Assembly (NCBI RefSeq): GCF_001536285.1
Contig: NZ_FAOZ01000005.1
Span: 299,813 to 363,812, forward strand
DNA: 64,000 bases
From: Parafrankia irregularis
GTDB lineage: Bacteria; Actinomycetota; Actinomycetes; Frankiales; Frankiaceae
Direction of reading: 5' to 3'
Shown here piece by piece: positions 48,571 to 56,738 of this stretch. Every line of letters begins with the position of its first letter. The first letter of the stretch is position 1. Made by a program: the position numbers and the translations under genes. The notes beneath the pieces are model-generated. The model was given only the letters and a program-made list of their open reading frames with translations. It did no database searches and was not told the DNA's origin.

Positions 48571-49638
48571 TCAGGCCGGGCGGCCCGCCCCGCCCGATCC
48601 CAGCAGTTCCGATAGCCCATCGGCGTAGGTGCGCAGGCGTTCGACGTCAGCCGTGAGCTCCGCGAGCCGCGGGGACGAGCCCGCGACCGTGACGGCGCCG
48701 ACGATCTGCGTCGCCGCGGCCAGCAGGCCGTCGAGCAGGTCCGCAGCCTGGTCCATGCCCGCCAGCAGCCGGGCGGAGGTGGTGCTGATCTCGGCCCGCA
48801 CCGCCGGGTCCGACACCGCACGCAGCGCGGACTCGCAGGCCAGCACCCTGCGGGCGGTCGATCGGAGGTCGTCGACCAGGCGGGCGGCGGTCTCGGTGGC
48901 CCGCAACACCTGCGCGGCGGCCGGACGAGCCTCGACCGCGAGCAGCAGGGCGGCGAGAGCGGCCAGCCCGGCCTCGCCGCGGCGCAGCGCACGCGCGGCC
49001 GCGGACCGGCGTATCTCCATGGCCTTCAGCGGAGCGACGCGCGGCACGGGTAGCCCGGTATCCGGAGACGTCCGGAACTCCCGAAACGACACAGCGGCCT
49101 GAACGAGGGCTGCCGCGCCGAATCCCAGCCATCCCCATTCATCGGCGGCGACGGCCGCCACCGGCGAGGCGGCAGCGGCGGCGGCGGCCCAGATCCGGGC
49201 GGAATTCAACGCACGCCGACGGGCCCGCCGGAACGGCCGGTCGAGCCGGCGGTGTGAGTTCTCGAACGAACGGCGTTCGACGTCCGCCCGCATCCAGTCC
49301 GGAAGACCGGGAGTGACCGCCGCGACCGCACCGGAGAAGCCGAATCCGCCAGCGTTGTCAGCGAGACCGATAAAGTGCGAAAAACTTCTGCGTTGACGGC
49401 CGGAGCGGGGTTCTTCGAAACCGCCGGACATACTCTGTGTCCCGCCGGGAACATTCCGGGTGACCGCCGGCCCGAAATCTGCGAAGTTCTTCGAATCACG
49501 CGGCTCGGCGGGAACCTGCGGTGCGGGCGCGGCCCGCTTCCGCGCGGACTGTTGCTCAGCCCCGGGCGCGGCGGCCGGAGGTTGCGGGCCCACGGGCGGC
49601 GAACCGGGCTCGCCAGGGCTTCCCGCCACGTCGGTCAT
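48571..49638 (-). CDS. PspM-like membrane partner of PspA
   Basis: 355 aa. The first 100 residues are Pro/Ala/Gly-rich and cytosolic. Conserved-looking WMRADVERRSFENSHRRLDRP leads to two close membrane helices (IWAAAAAAASPVAAVAA; WGWLGFGAAALVQAAVSF, about 150-185) and a helical C-terminus (about 215-350). In Mycobacterium clgR-pspA-pspM the gene after pspA encodes such a two-helix protein that binds PspA; position and topology agree here. The assignment is by context, not strong sequence identity. ATG 49638 has GGAAGG 6 nt upstream. Confidence 0.7.
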   Translation of the reverse strand: MTDVAGSPGEPGSPPVGPQPPAAAPGAEQQSARKRAAPAPQVPAEPRDSKNFADFGPAVTRNVPGGTQSMSGGFEEPRSGRQRRSFSHFIGLADNAGGFGFSGAVAAVTPGLPDWMRADVERRSFENSHRRLDRPFRRARRRALNSARIWAAAAAAASPVAAVAADEWGWLGFGAAALVQAAVSFREFRTSPDTGLPVPRVAPLKAMEIRRSAAARALRRGEAGLAALAALLLAVEARPAAAQVLRATETAARLVDDLRSTARRVLACESALRAVSDPAVRAEISTTSARLLAGMDQAADLLDGLLAAATQIVGAVTVAGSSPRLAELTADVERLRTYADGLSELLGSGGAGRPA

Positions 49639-49716
49639 CAGCAGCCTTCCGGTATGAGCGCATGCGGTGGCAGCACAGCACGCGTCCGCGGCAGTGTCAG
49701 CGCCTATCCGGCAGCG

Positions 49717-50634
49717 TCAGCGCGCGTCCGGCGACGTCTGGGCATCATCCGATGCCTTCTCCAACGACGGGCGCGGACCACCCGTGCCACTGGTACCACC
49801 GGCGCCGCCAGCGCCACCGCCAGGCCGAGCGGATTCGACCGCGGACACCTCCGGGGCCCCCTGATCGCCGACGTGAGGCGCCACGCCCGTGGAACCAGCC
49901 GCCGGCGCTGCTGCGGGCGGCAGGGACGCCCTCAGCTCCGCCAGGCGCCCCATCGCCTGCGCGTCCATAGTGGCCCGCTGCACCTCGATCATCTGAGCTT
50001 CCAGGCCCTGCGACGCCAGTTCCTGGCGCCCCCGGGCCAGCGCGTAGCGCTTCTCGATCTTGTCCCGGACGTCGGCGAGCGTCGGGACGTCTCCGGCCGG
50101 CGGGAGCGATGTCATCTGCTCCATCACCTTGCCCATCTGCTCGTGCATCGCCGCATGCTCGATCTGGGTGAGCAGGCGGGCCCGCTCGGCCTGCAGGCGC
50201 CGCACGCGCAGGGTGTTGTCCTCGACGGCGGCCCGGGCCTGGGCGGCCGACTCAGCCGCCTGCTGCTGGAGCAGCTTGAGATCCTCCAGCGCCGCCTCGG
50301 CGGAGATGAGCCGGCTCGCGAACGCCTGCGCGGCCTGCTCGTACCGAGCCGCCGCCGCGAGGTCACCGGCGGCGCGGCCGTTGTCCGCGAGCATTAGGGC
50401 TGACCGGGCCGACTCGGTGAGGTTCGTGACCTCCTCGATCTGGCGGCCCAGCTTCATTTCGATCTGGCGCTGGTTGCCCACGACGAGCGCCGCCTGCGAG
50501 ACGAGCCGCTCGTGCTGGGCGCGTGCCTCGTCCATCGCCTGCTCGAGCTGGATCTCCGGTCTGGCCTTCTCCTCGAACGCGACCTCGGCCCGCTTGGACA
50601 GGTAGCGGAAGGCCTTGCGAACAACATTCGCCAT
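49717..50634 (-). CDS. pspA: Phage-shock protein A (PspA/IM30)
   Basis: 305 aa. Residues 1-225 are the long antiparallel coiled coil of PspA (RKAFRYLSKRAEVAFEEK, PEIQLEQAMDEARAQHERLV, LLTQIEHAAMHEQMGKVMEQM), which polymerises on damaged membrane. The last 75 residues are a Gly/Pro/Ala tail absent from E. coli PspA (222 aa). The N-terminal amphipathic helix needed for membrane contact is present. Follows dps and precedes the pspM-like gene on the same strand. Confidence 0.94.
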   Translation of the reverse strand: MANVVRKAFRYLSKRAEVAFEEKARPEIQLEQAMDEARAQHERLVSQAALVVGNQRQIEMKLGRQIEEVTNLTESARSALMLADNGRAAGDLAAAARYEQAAQAFASRLISAEAALEDLKLLQQQAAESAAQARAAVEDNTLRVRRLQAERARLLTQIEHAAMHEQMGKVMEQMTSLPPAGDVPTLADVRDKIEKRYALARGRQELASQGLEAQMIEVQRATMDAQAMGRLAELRASLPPAAAPAAGSTGVAPHVGDQGAPEVSAVESARPGGGAGGAGGTSGTGGPRPSLEKASDDAQTSPDAR

Positions 50635-50778
50635 TGCTCGATCGTCCCACGCGCAGGGCGATCCGGAGAGTCGACGAGTGTCACTGATCTGACCGCCCCC
50701 GGCCGCACCCGGTGGTCGGGACGGGCCGCAGCGCCAGGCTGCAGAGCCGGGCCGCAGAGCCGGGCTCGGGGCGCGCCG

Positions 50779-51246
50779 TCAGACCATCGCCTGGAACATC
50801 CAGTGCTGCTCCTCGAGATCGCGGATCACCGCGATGAACAGATCCTGCGTCACCGGGTCCGGCTCAGCGGTGAGATCCATCCGGGTACGCATCCTGGTGA
50901 TCATCCCGGCGAGCACGTCCGTGATGAGGCGGATGGCCTTCTCGTCACCGATGTAGCCGCTCTCGACGCCGTGCAGATGGCTGCCGCGGGCGACAGTGGT
51001 GGCCTGACCGTCGGGGTTGACCCCGATCGCGACCGCCCGCTCGGCGGCCATGTCCGTGTACCGGCGTCCGAGGTCGACCACGTCGTCCAGTTGGCGGTGA
51101 ACCGTGCGGAAGTTCCGCCCGATGACGTTCCAGTGCAGCTGCTTGCCCAGCAAGGAAAGATCGATCAGGTCTATGACCGCGCCCTGAAGGGCCTCCCCGA
51201 CGACGACGCGCGCCTCGTCGGACAGCGGACTGCGGATGGCGCTCAT
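50779..51246 (-). CDS. dps: Dps-family ferritin-like protein
   Basis: 155 aa. LLGKQLHWNVIGRNFRTVHRQLDDVVD carries the His, Asp and Glu-position residues of the inter-subunit ferroxidase site, and LIAVIRDLEEQHWMFQAM-like C-terminal helix completes the four-helix bundle. Dps dodecamers store iron and protect DNA from peroxide. ATG 51246 has GGGAGGAAAGCC directly upstream. It sits between clgR and pspA, a place normally without a dps gene. Confidence 0.92.
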   Translation of the reverse strand: MSAIRSPLSDEARVVVGEALQGAVIDLIDLSLLGKQLHWNVIGRNFRTVHRQLDDVVDLGRRYTDMAAERAVAIGVNPDGQATTVARGSHLHGVESGYIGDEKAIRLITDVLAGMITRMRTRMDLTAEPDPVTQDLFIAVIRDLEEQHWMFQAMV

Positions 51247-51325
51247 GGCTTTCCTCCCGGAAGGTTTCGGACACGTCCGCATGAGGACGTGCCCACCGAG
51301 AGGAGTCGTATGCAGGCCGGCCGCT

Positions 51326-51643
51326 CTAGGCGGCGCGATCCACCACCGCCGGCCGCGCCGGCACGACGACCGCCGTGGCGCCGACCGGCGCCGGGGCGCC
51401 CACAGCCAGCTCGGCAAGCTCCAGATCGTCGCTGACCTCACGCAGGAGATCGGCGAGACGTACCCCCAGCGCATCGCAGATCGAGGCGAGCAGTTCGGAG
51501 CTCGCCTCCTTCTGACCGCGCTCCACCTCGGAGAGGTAGCCGAGCGACACTCTGGCGGCCGACGACACCTCCCGCAACGTGCGGCGCTGATCCTGTCGGC
51601 GGCGGCGCAATGCCTCGCCGATCACGCGTCGGAGCAGGACCAT
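51326..51643 (-). CDS. clgR: XRE-family regulator ClgR
   Basis: 105 aa. HTH residues [30 protein letters not shown] match ClgR/PopR, the activator of clp protease genes and, in mycobacteria, of the psp genes. The protein ends R-A-A: a C-terminal Ala-Ala pair is the known Clp degradation signal of Streptomyces ClgR, so rapid turnover is likely. ATG 51643 follows GGAGGAGG at 5 nt. First gene of the clgR-dps-pspA-pspM chain. Upstream, TTACAGCG and TTACAGTC repeat directly near 51720-51735 on the minus strand. Confidence 0.9.
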   Translation of the reverse strand: MVLLRRVIGEALRRRRQDQRRTLREVSSAARVSLGYLSEVERGQKEASSELLASICDALGVRLADLLREVSDDLELAELAVGAPAPVGATAVVVPARPAVVDRAA

Positions 51644-51795
51644 CGAGCCTCCTCCTTCATCCACGGGCTGGCTTCACCGTATACCCGCCGAGCCCGTTTC
51701 CGGGGCGTCGTTGATGCGACTGTAACGCTGTAAGCACACCCGGACCGGGTCAATCCGCGATCAGGGCACCCCTGGGCCTCGCCGAGGCCCGCCGA

Positions 51796-53112
51796 TCAGC
51801 GCGGCCCGGTCGGCACCCACGGGCCGAAGTCGCCCGCGGCCGCCACTCCGGTGAGGACCCGCCGCAGCACATCCAGGGCCTGGACCACGGCGAACTCACG
51901 AACCCGGCGCCGGTCACCAGGCAGCCGCACCGTGCGTGTGGTCGCCCCGTCCGGGCCGGCGAGCCCGACGTGCAACGTGCCGACAGGCTTCCCCTCCTGC
52001 TCGTCCGGGCCGGCGACACCGGTGGTGGCCAGCCCATAGGTGGCGCCGAGCCGCTCCCGCACCCCGGCTGCCATGGCCACCGCCGTCTCCGGCGACACGG
52101 CGCCCACGGTCTCGAGGATCGCGGGGTCGACCCCCAGCGCGGAACTCTTCACCTCGGTCGCGTAGGCGACCACCCCACCGCGCAGCACCGCGCTCGCACC
52201 GGGGACGTCGGTCAGCCGGCCGGCGAGCAGCCCCCCGGTCATCGACTCCGCGACGGCCAGCGTCGCTCCCCGGGCGCCCAGCAGATCCAGGACGACCTTT
52301 TCGAGCGAGTCGTCGTCGACACCGTACAGCCCGGGGCCGAGCGCCACCCGCGCCGCCGCCTCGACCGGAGCGATCAGCTCCTGGGCGGCGAGGCGATCAG
52401 CGGCCCGCGCCGTGATCCGCACCCGGGTCTGACCACCGCTGGCCAGGAAGGCGATCCGCGGGTTCCCGAGCGGCTCGAGCCTGGTGACCTCGTCCGCGAG
52501 CGCCTCCGCGACCATCGACTCCCACATGCCGGCCGTCCGCAGCACCCGGTGCACGACGACCGCCGGCTCACCGGCCCGGCGCAGGATGTCCGGCAGCACG
52601 CTGCGGGTGAACATGTCCTTCATCTCGAACGGGACCCCCGGCATGGCGTAGACCACGCCGGAGCCGATCTCCATCCGGATGCCCGGCGCCGTGCCCGGCA
52701 CGTTGGGCAGGGCCTGCGCGCCGACCGGAAGGTCCGCCTGGCGGAAGTTCATCTCGGGCACCCCGCGCCCGCCCGAGCCGGCCCTGCTGCGCCCCATCTC
52801 CTCGAACCGGCGGCGCAGCGTCGCCTCCTCGGCAGCGTCGCGGTGCAGGCCCACCCCGGCCGCCTGCGCGATGCCCTCACGGGTGAGGTCGTCCTGGGTC
52901 GGGCCGAGCCCGCCGGTGAGGACAACCGCGTCGGCCCGATCGAGCGCCGCGACGATCGCCGTGGCGATGTCCGCGATCACGTCCCCGACCACGATCGACG
53001 TCGACACCTGGACCCCGACGTCCGCCAGCTGGCCACCCAGCCAGGCCGCGTTGCCGTTCACGATGTCGCCGTAGAGGAGCTCGTCCCCGACCGCCAGCAG
53101 CTCAGCGCGCAT
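51796..53112 (-). CDS. cinA: CinA-like competence/damage-inducible protein (NMN amidohydrolase-type)
   Basis: 438 aa. N-terminal MoaB/MogA-like domain ([40 protein letters not shown]) and C-terminal PncC-type domain (VAESMTGGLLAGRLTDVPGA; GVVAYATEVKSSALGV; ATTGVAGPDEQEGKPVGT) which in other CinA proteins deamidates nicotinamide mononucleotide. A low-complexity loop near 120-135 replaces part of the first domain. ATG 53112 has AGAGGAGA just upstream and overlaps the pgsA end by 11 bp. Confidence 0.95.
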   Translation of the reverse strand: MRAELLAVGDELLYGDIVNGNAAWLGGQLADVGVQVSTSIVVGDVIADIATAIVAALDRADAVVLTGGLGPTQDDLTREGIAQAAGVGLHRDAAEEATLRRRFEEMGRSRAGSGGRGVPEMNFRQADLPVGAQALPNVPGTAPGIRMEIGSGVVYAMPGVPFEMKDMFTRSVLPDILRRAGEPAVVVHRVLRTAGMWESMVAEALADEVTRLEPLGNPRIAFLASGGQTRVRITARAADRLAAQELIAPVEAAARVALGPGLYGVDDDSLEKVVLDLLGARGATLAVAESMTGGLLAGRLTDVPGASAVLRGGVVAYATEVKSSALGVDPAILETVGAVSPETAVAMAAGVRERLGATYGLATTGVAGPDEQEGKPVGTLHVGLAGPDGATTRTVRLPGDRRRVREFAVVQALDVLRRVLTGVAAAGDFGPWVPTGPR

Positions 53113-53878
53113 CCGTCTCCTCTGGTCGGGCTCCAGCCGCGGCGCTGGCCCCGGTCCCGTCCCCGGCCCGGCGACGCAGCGCGAGCGCACGATAGACATA
53201 GTCCGCACCGGTCACCATGGCCACGATGACGCCACAGCTGAGAATCACCGCCCGGCCCGTCGCCGCGAACCCGTCGAGCGGGAGCACGTAGAGGCCGAGC
53301 GAGATGTTGAGCAGAAGTGTCTTCGCCTTGCCCCCGCGGCTCGCGGCGATCACTCCGAAGCGGATGACCCACAGCCGCAGCAGCGTCACCCCGATCTCGC
53401 GGACGGCGACCAGCACCGTGACCGCCCAGGGCAGCTCGTCCAGCAGCGACAGCGAGACCAGGGCGGCACCGGTGAGCGCCTTGTCGGCGATGGGATCGAC
53501 CAGAATCCCGAAATCGGTGATCAGGCCACGCCGACGAGCGATCGTGCCGTCGATCTGGTCGGTGACGGCGGCGACGGCGTAGGCCGCGAAGGCCGCGTAA
53601 CGCCAGCCGTCGGTGTCCGGGCCGGCAAACAGAAAGCCCACGAAGACCGGCACCAACACCAACCTGATGATGGTGAGGACGTTGGCGATGTTGAGCACCG
53701 GCGGCTTGGGCTCAGGCGGCTTGGGCACCGACCGGTCGGGCTCCGACCGGTCAGGCCGTTGTCCAGCCGCTCGGGCCGGCGGTGTCCCGCCCGCCAGCAC
53801 CGGCCCGCCCGCCGGCACCGCCGGATCCGTCCCCGCGGCCGCGCCGCCGGGTGAGGGACCCGCAACGGGACCGGTCAC
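53102..53878 (-). CDS. pgsA: CDP-alcohol phosphatidyltransferase (PgsA)
   Basis: 258 aa. Four to six membrane helices begin at residue 62 after a Pro-rich cytosolic head. The catalytic signature D-G-x2-A-R-x8-G-x3-D-x3-D is intact in [20 protein letters not shown] and the following Ala-Asp. The likely product is phosphatidylglycerol phosphate, judged from the PgsA-type surroundings ([15 protein letters not shown]). GTG 53878 overlaps the rimO stop by 4 bp (GTGA). The rimO-pgsA-cinA order is shared with other actinobacteria. Confidence 0.93.
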   Translation of the reverse strand: MTGPVAGPSPGGAAAGTDPAVPAGGPVLAGGTPPARAAGQRPDRSEPDRSVPKPPEPKPPVLNIANVLTIIRLVLVPVFVGFLFAGPDTDGWRYAAFAAYAVAAVTDQIDGTIARRRGLITDFGILVDPIADKALTGAALVSLSLLDELPWAVTVLVAVREIGVTLLRLWVIRFGVIAASRGGKAKTLLLNISLGLYVLPLDGFAATGRAVILSCGVIVAMVTGADYVYRALALRRRAGDGTGASAAAGARPEETDAR

Positions 53879-55650
53879 GCCGAACCCGGCGACTGGCCGA
53901 CCGCACCGCTGAGCGCGGCCTGATCCTCGACCACGGCCGGCACAGCGTCGGCCGGCACGACAGCGGCCGGCGCGGAGACGGCCCGCACCGGCGTGACGGT
54001 GGCACGGTCGAGCACGTCGGTGAACTCCACGACCAGGTCGACGCCTTCCGCCGCCACGACCCGGGCGGCGACAAGGTCACCGACGCGCACGCCGCCGTGG
54101 GCCGATCCATCGCCATGGCCCGACTCGTCGGCGCGGCTGGTCTCGTCGGAGCGGCCGGTGGGGAGCCGGACGGTGCAGGCGCCGTCGGCGTCGGCCTGCT
54201 GGTGCCCGGCGCAGCCGAACGCCAGACCGCCGCTGACCTCCTCGACGAGGACCTCGACCGTCGTGCCCACCCGGCGCTCGGCCCGGGCCGCCGTCAGCTG
54301 CTCGACGAGGTCGGTGACGTCGGCGCGGCGGCGCTCGATCTCGTCGGGATCGACGTGACCGTCCATTCCGGCGGCTTCGGTGCCCTCTTCGTCGGAGTAG
54401 CCGAAGACACCGACGACATCGAGATCTGCACGCTCCAGGAAGTCCATGAGGATGTCGACATCCTCCTCGGTCTCGCCCGGGAAGCCGACGATGACGTTCG
54501 ACCGCGCGCCGAGGTCGCCGAGCAGCCCACGGGCCCGGCGCAGCAGGTCCAGAAAGTCGTCGGTCCCACCGAACCGGCGCATCCGGCGCAGCACCGCGGG
54601 GCTGGCGTGCTGGAAGGAGAGGTCCAGGTAGGGGGCCAGGCCCGGCGTCGTCAGCAGCACCTCGAGCAGCGACGGACGCAGCTCGGCCGGCTGCAGGTAC
54701 ACCGTCCGGACACGGATGATCCCCGGGACCTCGGCCAGCCGCGGCAACAGCTTCTCCAGCGCCCGCAGGTCACCGAGATCCTTGCCGTAGGACGTGGAGT
54801 TCTCGCTGACGAGCACCAGCTCGCGCGCTCCCTGCGTGGCCAGCCACTCGGCCTCGGCCAGCACCTGCTCCGGCGGGCGGGAGACATGGGAGCCACGGAA
54901 CGACGGAATGGCGCAGAACGCACAGCGCCGGTCGCACCCGCTCGACAGCTTCAGCGGCACGACCGGCCCCTCGGTCAGCCGACGCCGGCCGACCCCACCG
55001 GCGAGAACCCCCGCCGACGGCTCGCTCGGACGGCTGCCGGTGCCCGCCGCCAGGGTGCCCGCCGCCCGCTGGGTACCAGCCGTCGTCTGGGTGGTCGGCA
55101 GCTGGATGTGCCCGGGCAGATGCGGGGCGTGCGGGGCGCCGGAGACGCCCGCACGCTCGACCGGCGTGATCGGCAGCAGGGACCGCCGGTCACGCGGGGT
55201 GTGCGAGGCCGGCGCCGCGCCGGCGAGCACCGCTTCGAGGTGAGCCGAGATCTGCGGGTACGCATCGAAACCGAGCACGGCGTCGGCTTCTGGCAGGCTC
55301 TCGGCGAGCTCCTGGCCGTAGCGCTCCGCCAGGCAGCCCACAGCCACCACCGCACGCGGCCCACCGGCGCCGGGGCCGGGACCCGAGCCACCCGGACCGC
55401 CTTCGCCGGCCGTGGCCGCACCCGCCGGCTCGCGCAGTGCGTCCGCGGCGAGCAGCGCGTCGATCGAGTCCTTCTTGGCCACATCGACGAAACCGCAGGT
55501 GTTCACCAGGACCGCATCGGCGAGCTCGGCGTCGTCGACCAGCTCCCAGCCATCAGTGGCGAGGCGGGCGGCGAGCTCCTCCGAATCCACCTCGTTACGG
55601 GAACAGCCGAGCGTGACGAGAGCTACCCGGCGTGTAGGGCGAGGGGACAC
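53875..55650 (-). CDS. rimO: Ribosomal protein S12 methylthiotransferase RimO
   Basis: 591 aa, against about 440-490 usual. It adds a methylthio group to an Asp of ribosomal protein S12. N-terminal cluster cysteines are in [15 protein letters not shown] and VGCLAERY; the radical SAM motif is CDRRCAFC near 255; a TRAM domain follows near 480. Extra length comes from a Thr/Ala/Gly-rich insertion (about 155-235) between the first two domains and an Ala/Val tail. GTG 55650 precedes [14 protein letters not shown] as expected. Confidence 0.94.
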   Translation of the reverse strand: MSPRPTRRVALVTLGCSRNEVDSEELAARLATDGWELVDDAELADAVLVNTCGFVDVAKKDSIDALLAADALREPAGAATAGEGGPGGSGPGPGAGGPRAVVAVGCLAERYGQELAESLPEADAVLGFDAYPQISAHLEAVLAGAAPASHTPRDRRSLLPITPVERAGVSGAPHAPHLPGHIQLPTTQTTAGTQRAAGTLAAGTGSRPSEPSAGVLAGGVGRRRLTEGPVVPLKLSSGCDRRCAFCAIPSFRGSHVSRPPEQVLAEAEWLATQGARELVLVSENSTSYGKDLGDLRALEKLLPRLAEVPGIIRVRTVYLQPAELRPSLLEVLLTTPGLAPYLDLSFQHASPAVLRRMRRFGGTDDFLDLLRRARGLLGDLGARSNVIVGFPGETEEDVDILMDFLERADLDVVGVFGYSDEEGTEAAGMDGHVDPDEIERRRADVTDLVEQLTAARAERRVGTTVEVLVEEVSGGLAFGCAGHQQADADGACTVRLPTGRSDETSRADESGHGDGSAHGGVRVGDLVAARVVAAEGVDLVVEFTDVLDRATVTPVRAVSAPAAVVPADAVPAVVEDQAALSGAVGQSPGSA

Positions 55651-55709
55651 GGACTCAGGCTACCGGGACGCGGCGCTGGTGACGCGGCTGGACCTGCTCC
55701 CAGTGCCGT

Positions 55710-56630
55710 TCAGCGCGTCCCGCCAGGCTGGACCGCCGCCCCGGTCACCCCGCTGACGGCGGGACGACCGGCGGCGGCCAGGCCGGTCGCCCTGCCGTCG
55801 CCGCCGCCGACGGCACAACCGCCGCCGCTCTCGGCGAGTGCCAGCCTGATCGTGACCACCTCGCCGGGGCCGCCCGCCTTGCCCAGGTCCCGGCCGTTGC
55901 AGGTGAGGTCGACGGCGCCCGCGTTGCCCATCTTGATCTCCAGGGCCCCCTCGGAGGACACCTCCCGGCTGTCCCCCTGCTGGAGAAGCTGCGCCAGGAG
56001 GGGCTTCCCACCCTCGTCCCGGACCTCCAGCCAGCTCTGCGCGTCGTGGGCCTCGACCCGCACGTTCACACCGGGTGGCTGGGACGGCGTCGCGGCGGCC
56101 GTCGGGGCCGCCGGGGCGGTCGCGGCCGCGGTGCTCGGCACAGCGCTCGGCCGGGCCGTGGCGTCGTCCTCGTCACCGCCGCCACCGGGCAGCACCAGCG
56201 CGACCAGAGCCAACACGCAGACCACTACCAGCGAAGCGATCATGGCCGGCGCCCAGCGGAAGCCACCCATCCCCCGGCGTGCCCCGCCGCCGTTCAGCGG
56301 GTCGAACTCGGAGGAGGCGACGACGACCGGCGACGGGACCCGCTCGTGCCCGGCGTCGTAGGCCGCGAGCAGCGGCGCGGGGTCGAGCTCCAAGGTCGTC
56401 GCGATGCTCCGCAGGTGACCGCGTGCGTACACGGTGCCGCCGCAGCCGCTGAAGTCCTCACGCTCGATCTGCTCGATCAGCGACGCGCGGATTCTCGTCC
56501 GGTCGCTCACGTCGTCGATCGTGAGGCCCGCCGCCCGGCGGGCGGCTGCCAGCGTCGCCCCGATCGAGTCGGGGCCCGCCTGCCTGGAGGCATCCGGCCC
56601 AGGGGTCGCCGGCTCGTCCGCGGACTGCAT
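55710..56630 (-). CDS. RodZ-like HTH membrane protein (DUF4115)
   Basis: 306 aa. A cytosolic HTH (IGATLAAARRAAGLTIDDVS; RTRIRASLIEQIEREDF; VYARGHLRSIA) is followed by one membrane helix (MIASLVVVCVLALVALVLP, about 130-148), a Pro/Ala/Thr linker and a beta-rich DUF4115 domain (AQSWLEVRDEGGKPLLAQLL; LEIKMGNAGAVDLTCNG). This is the layout of RodZ-type proteins that connect the cytosol with the cell-wall side. GGAGG lies 7 nt before ATG 56630. It sits between ftsK and rimO, as in many actinobacteria. Confidence 0.88.
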   Translation of the reverse strand: MQSADEPATPGPDASRQAGPDSIGATLAAARRAAGLTIDDVSDRTRIRASLIEQIEREDFSGCGGTVYARGHLRSIATTLELDPAPLLAAYDAGHERVPSPVVVASSEFDPLNGGGARRGMGGFRWAPAMIASLVVVCVLALVALVLPGGGGDEDDATARPSAVPSTAAATAPAAPTAAATPSQPPGVNVRVEAHDAQSWLEVRDEGGKPLLAQLLQQGDSREVSSEGALEIKMGNAGAVDLTCNGRDLGKAGGPGEVVTIRLALAESGGGCAVGGGDGRATGLAAAGRPAVSGVTGAAVQPGGTR

Positions 56631-56738
56631 GAGCGAACCTCCGCACCCGTCATCGCGCTGGCGCCACTGCCAGCGCCAGCCGATATTACGGTCGCCCGCC
56701 GACGCCCGACCGAGCGCAGCGGATCTGTTGAGACTTTC

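Noticed and set aside
51675-51735. SigE-type promoter for clgR
   Set aside because: GGAAAC and TATACG are only 12 bp apart, too close for either an ECF or a housekeeping promoter.
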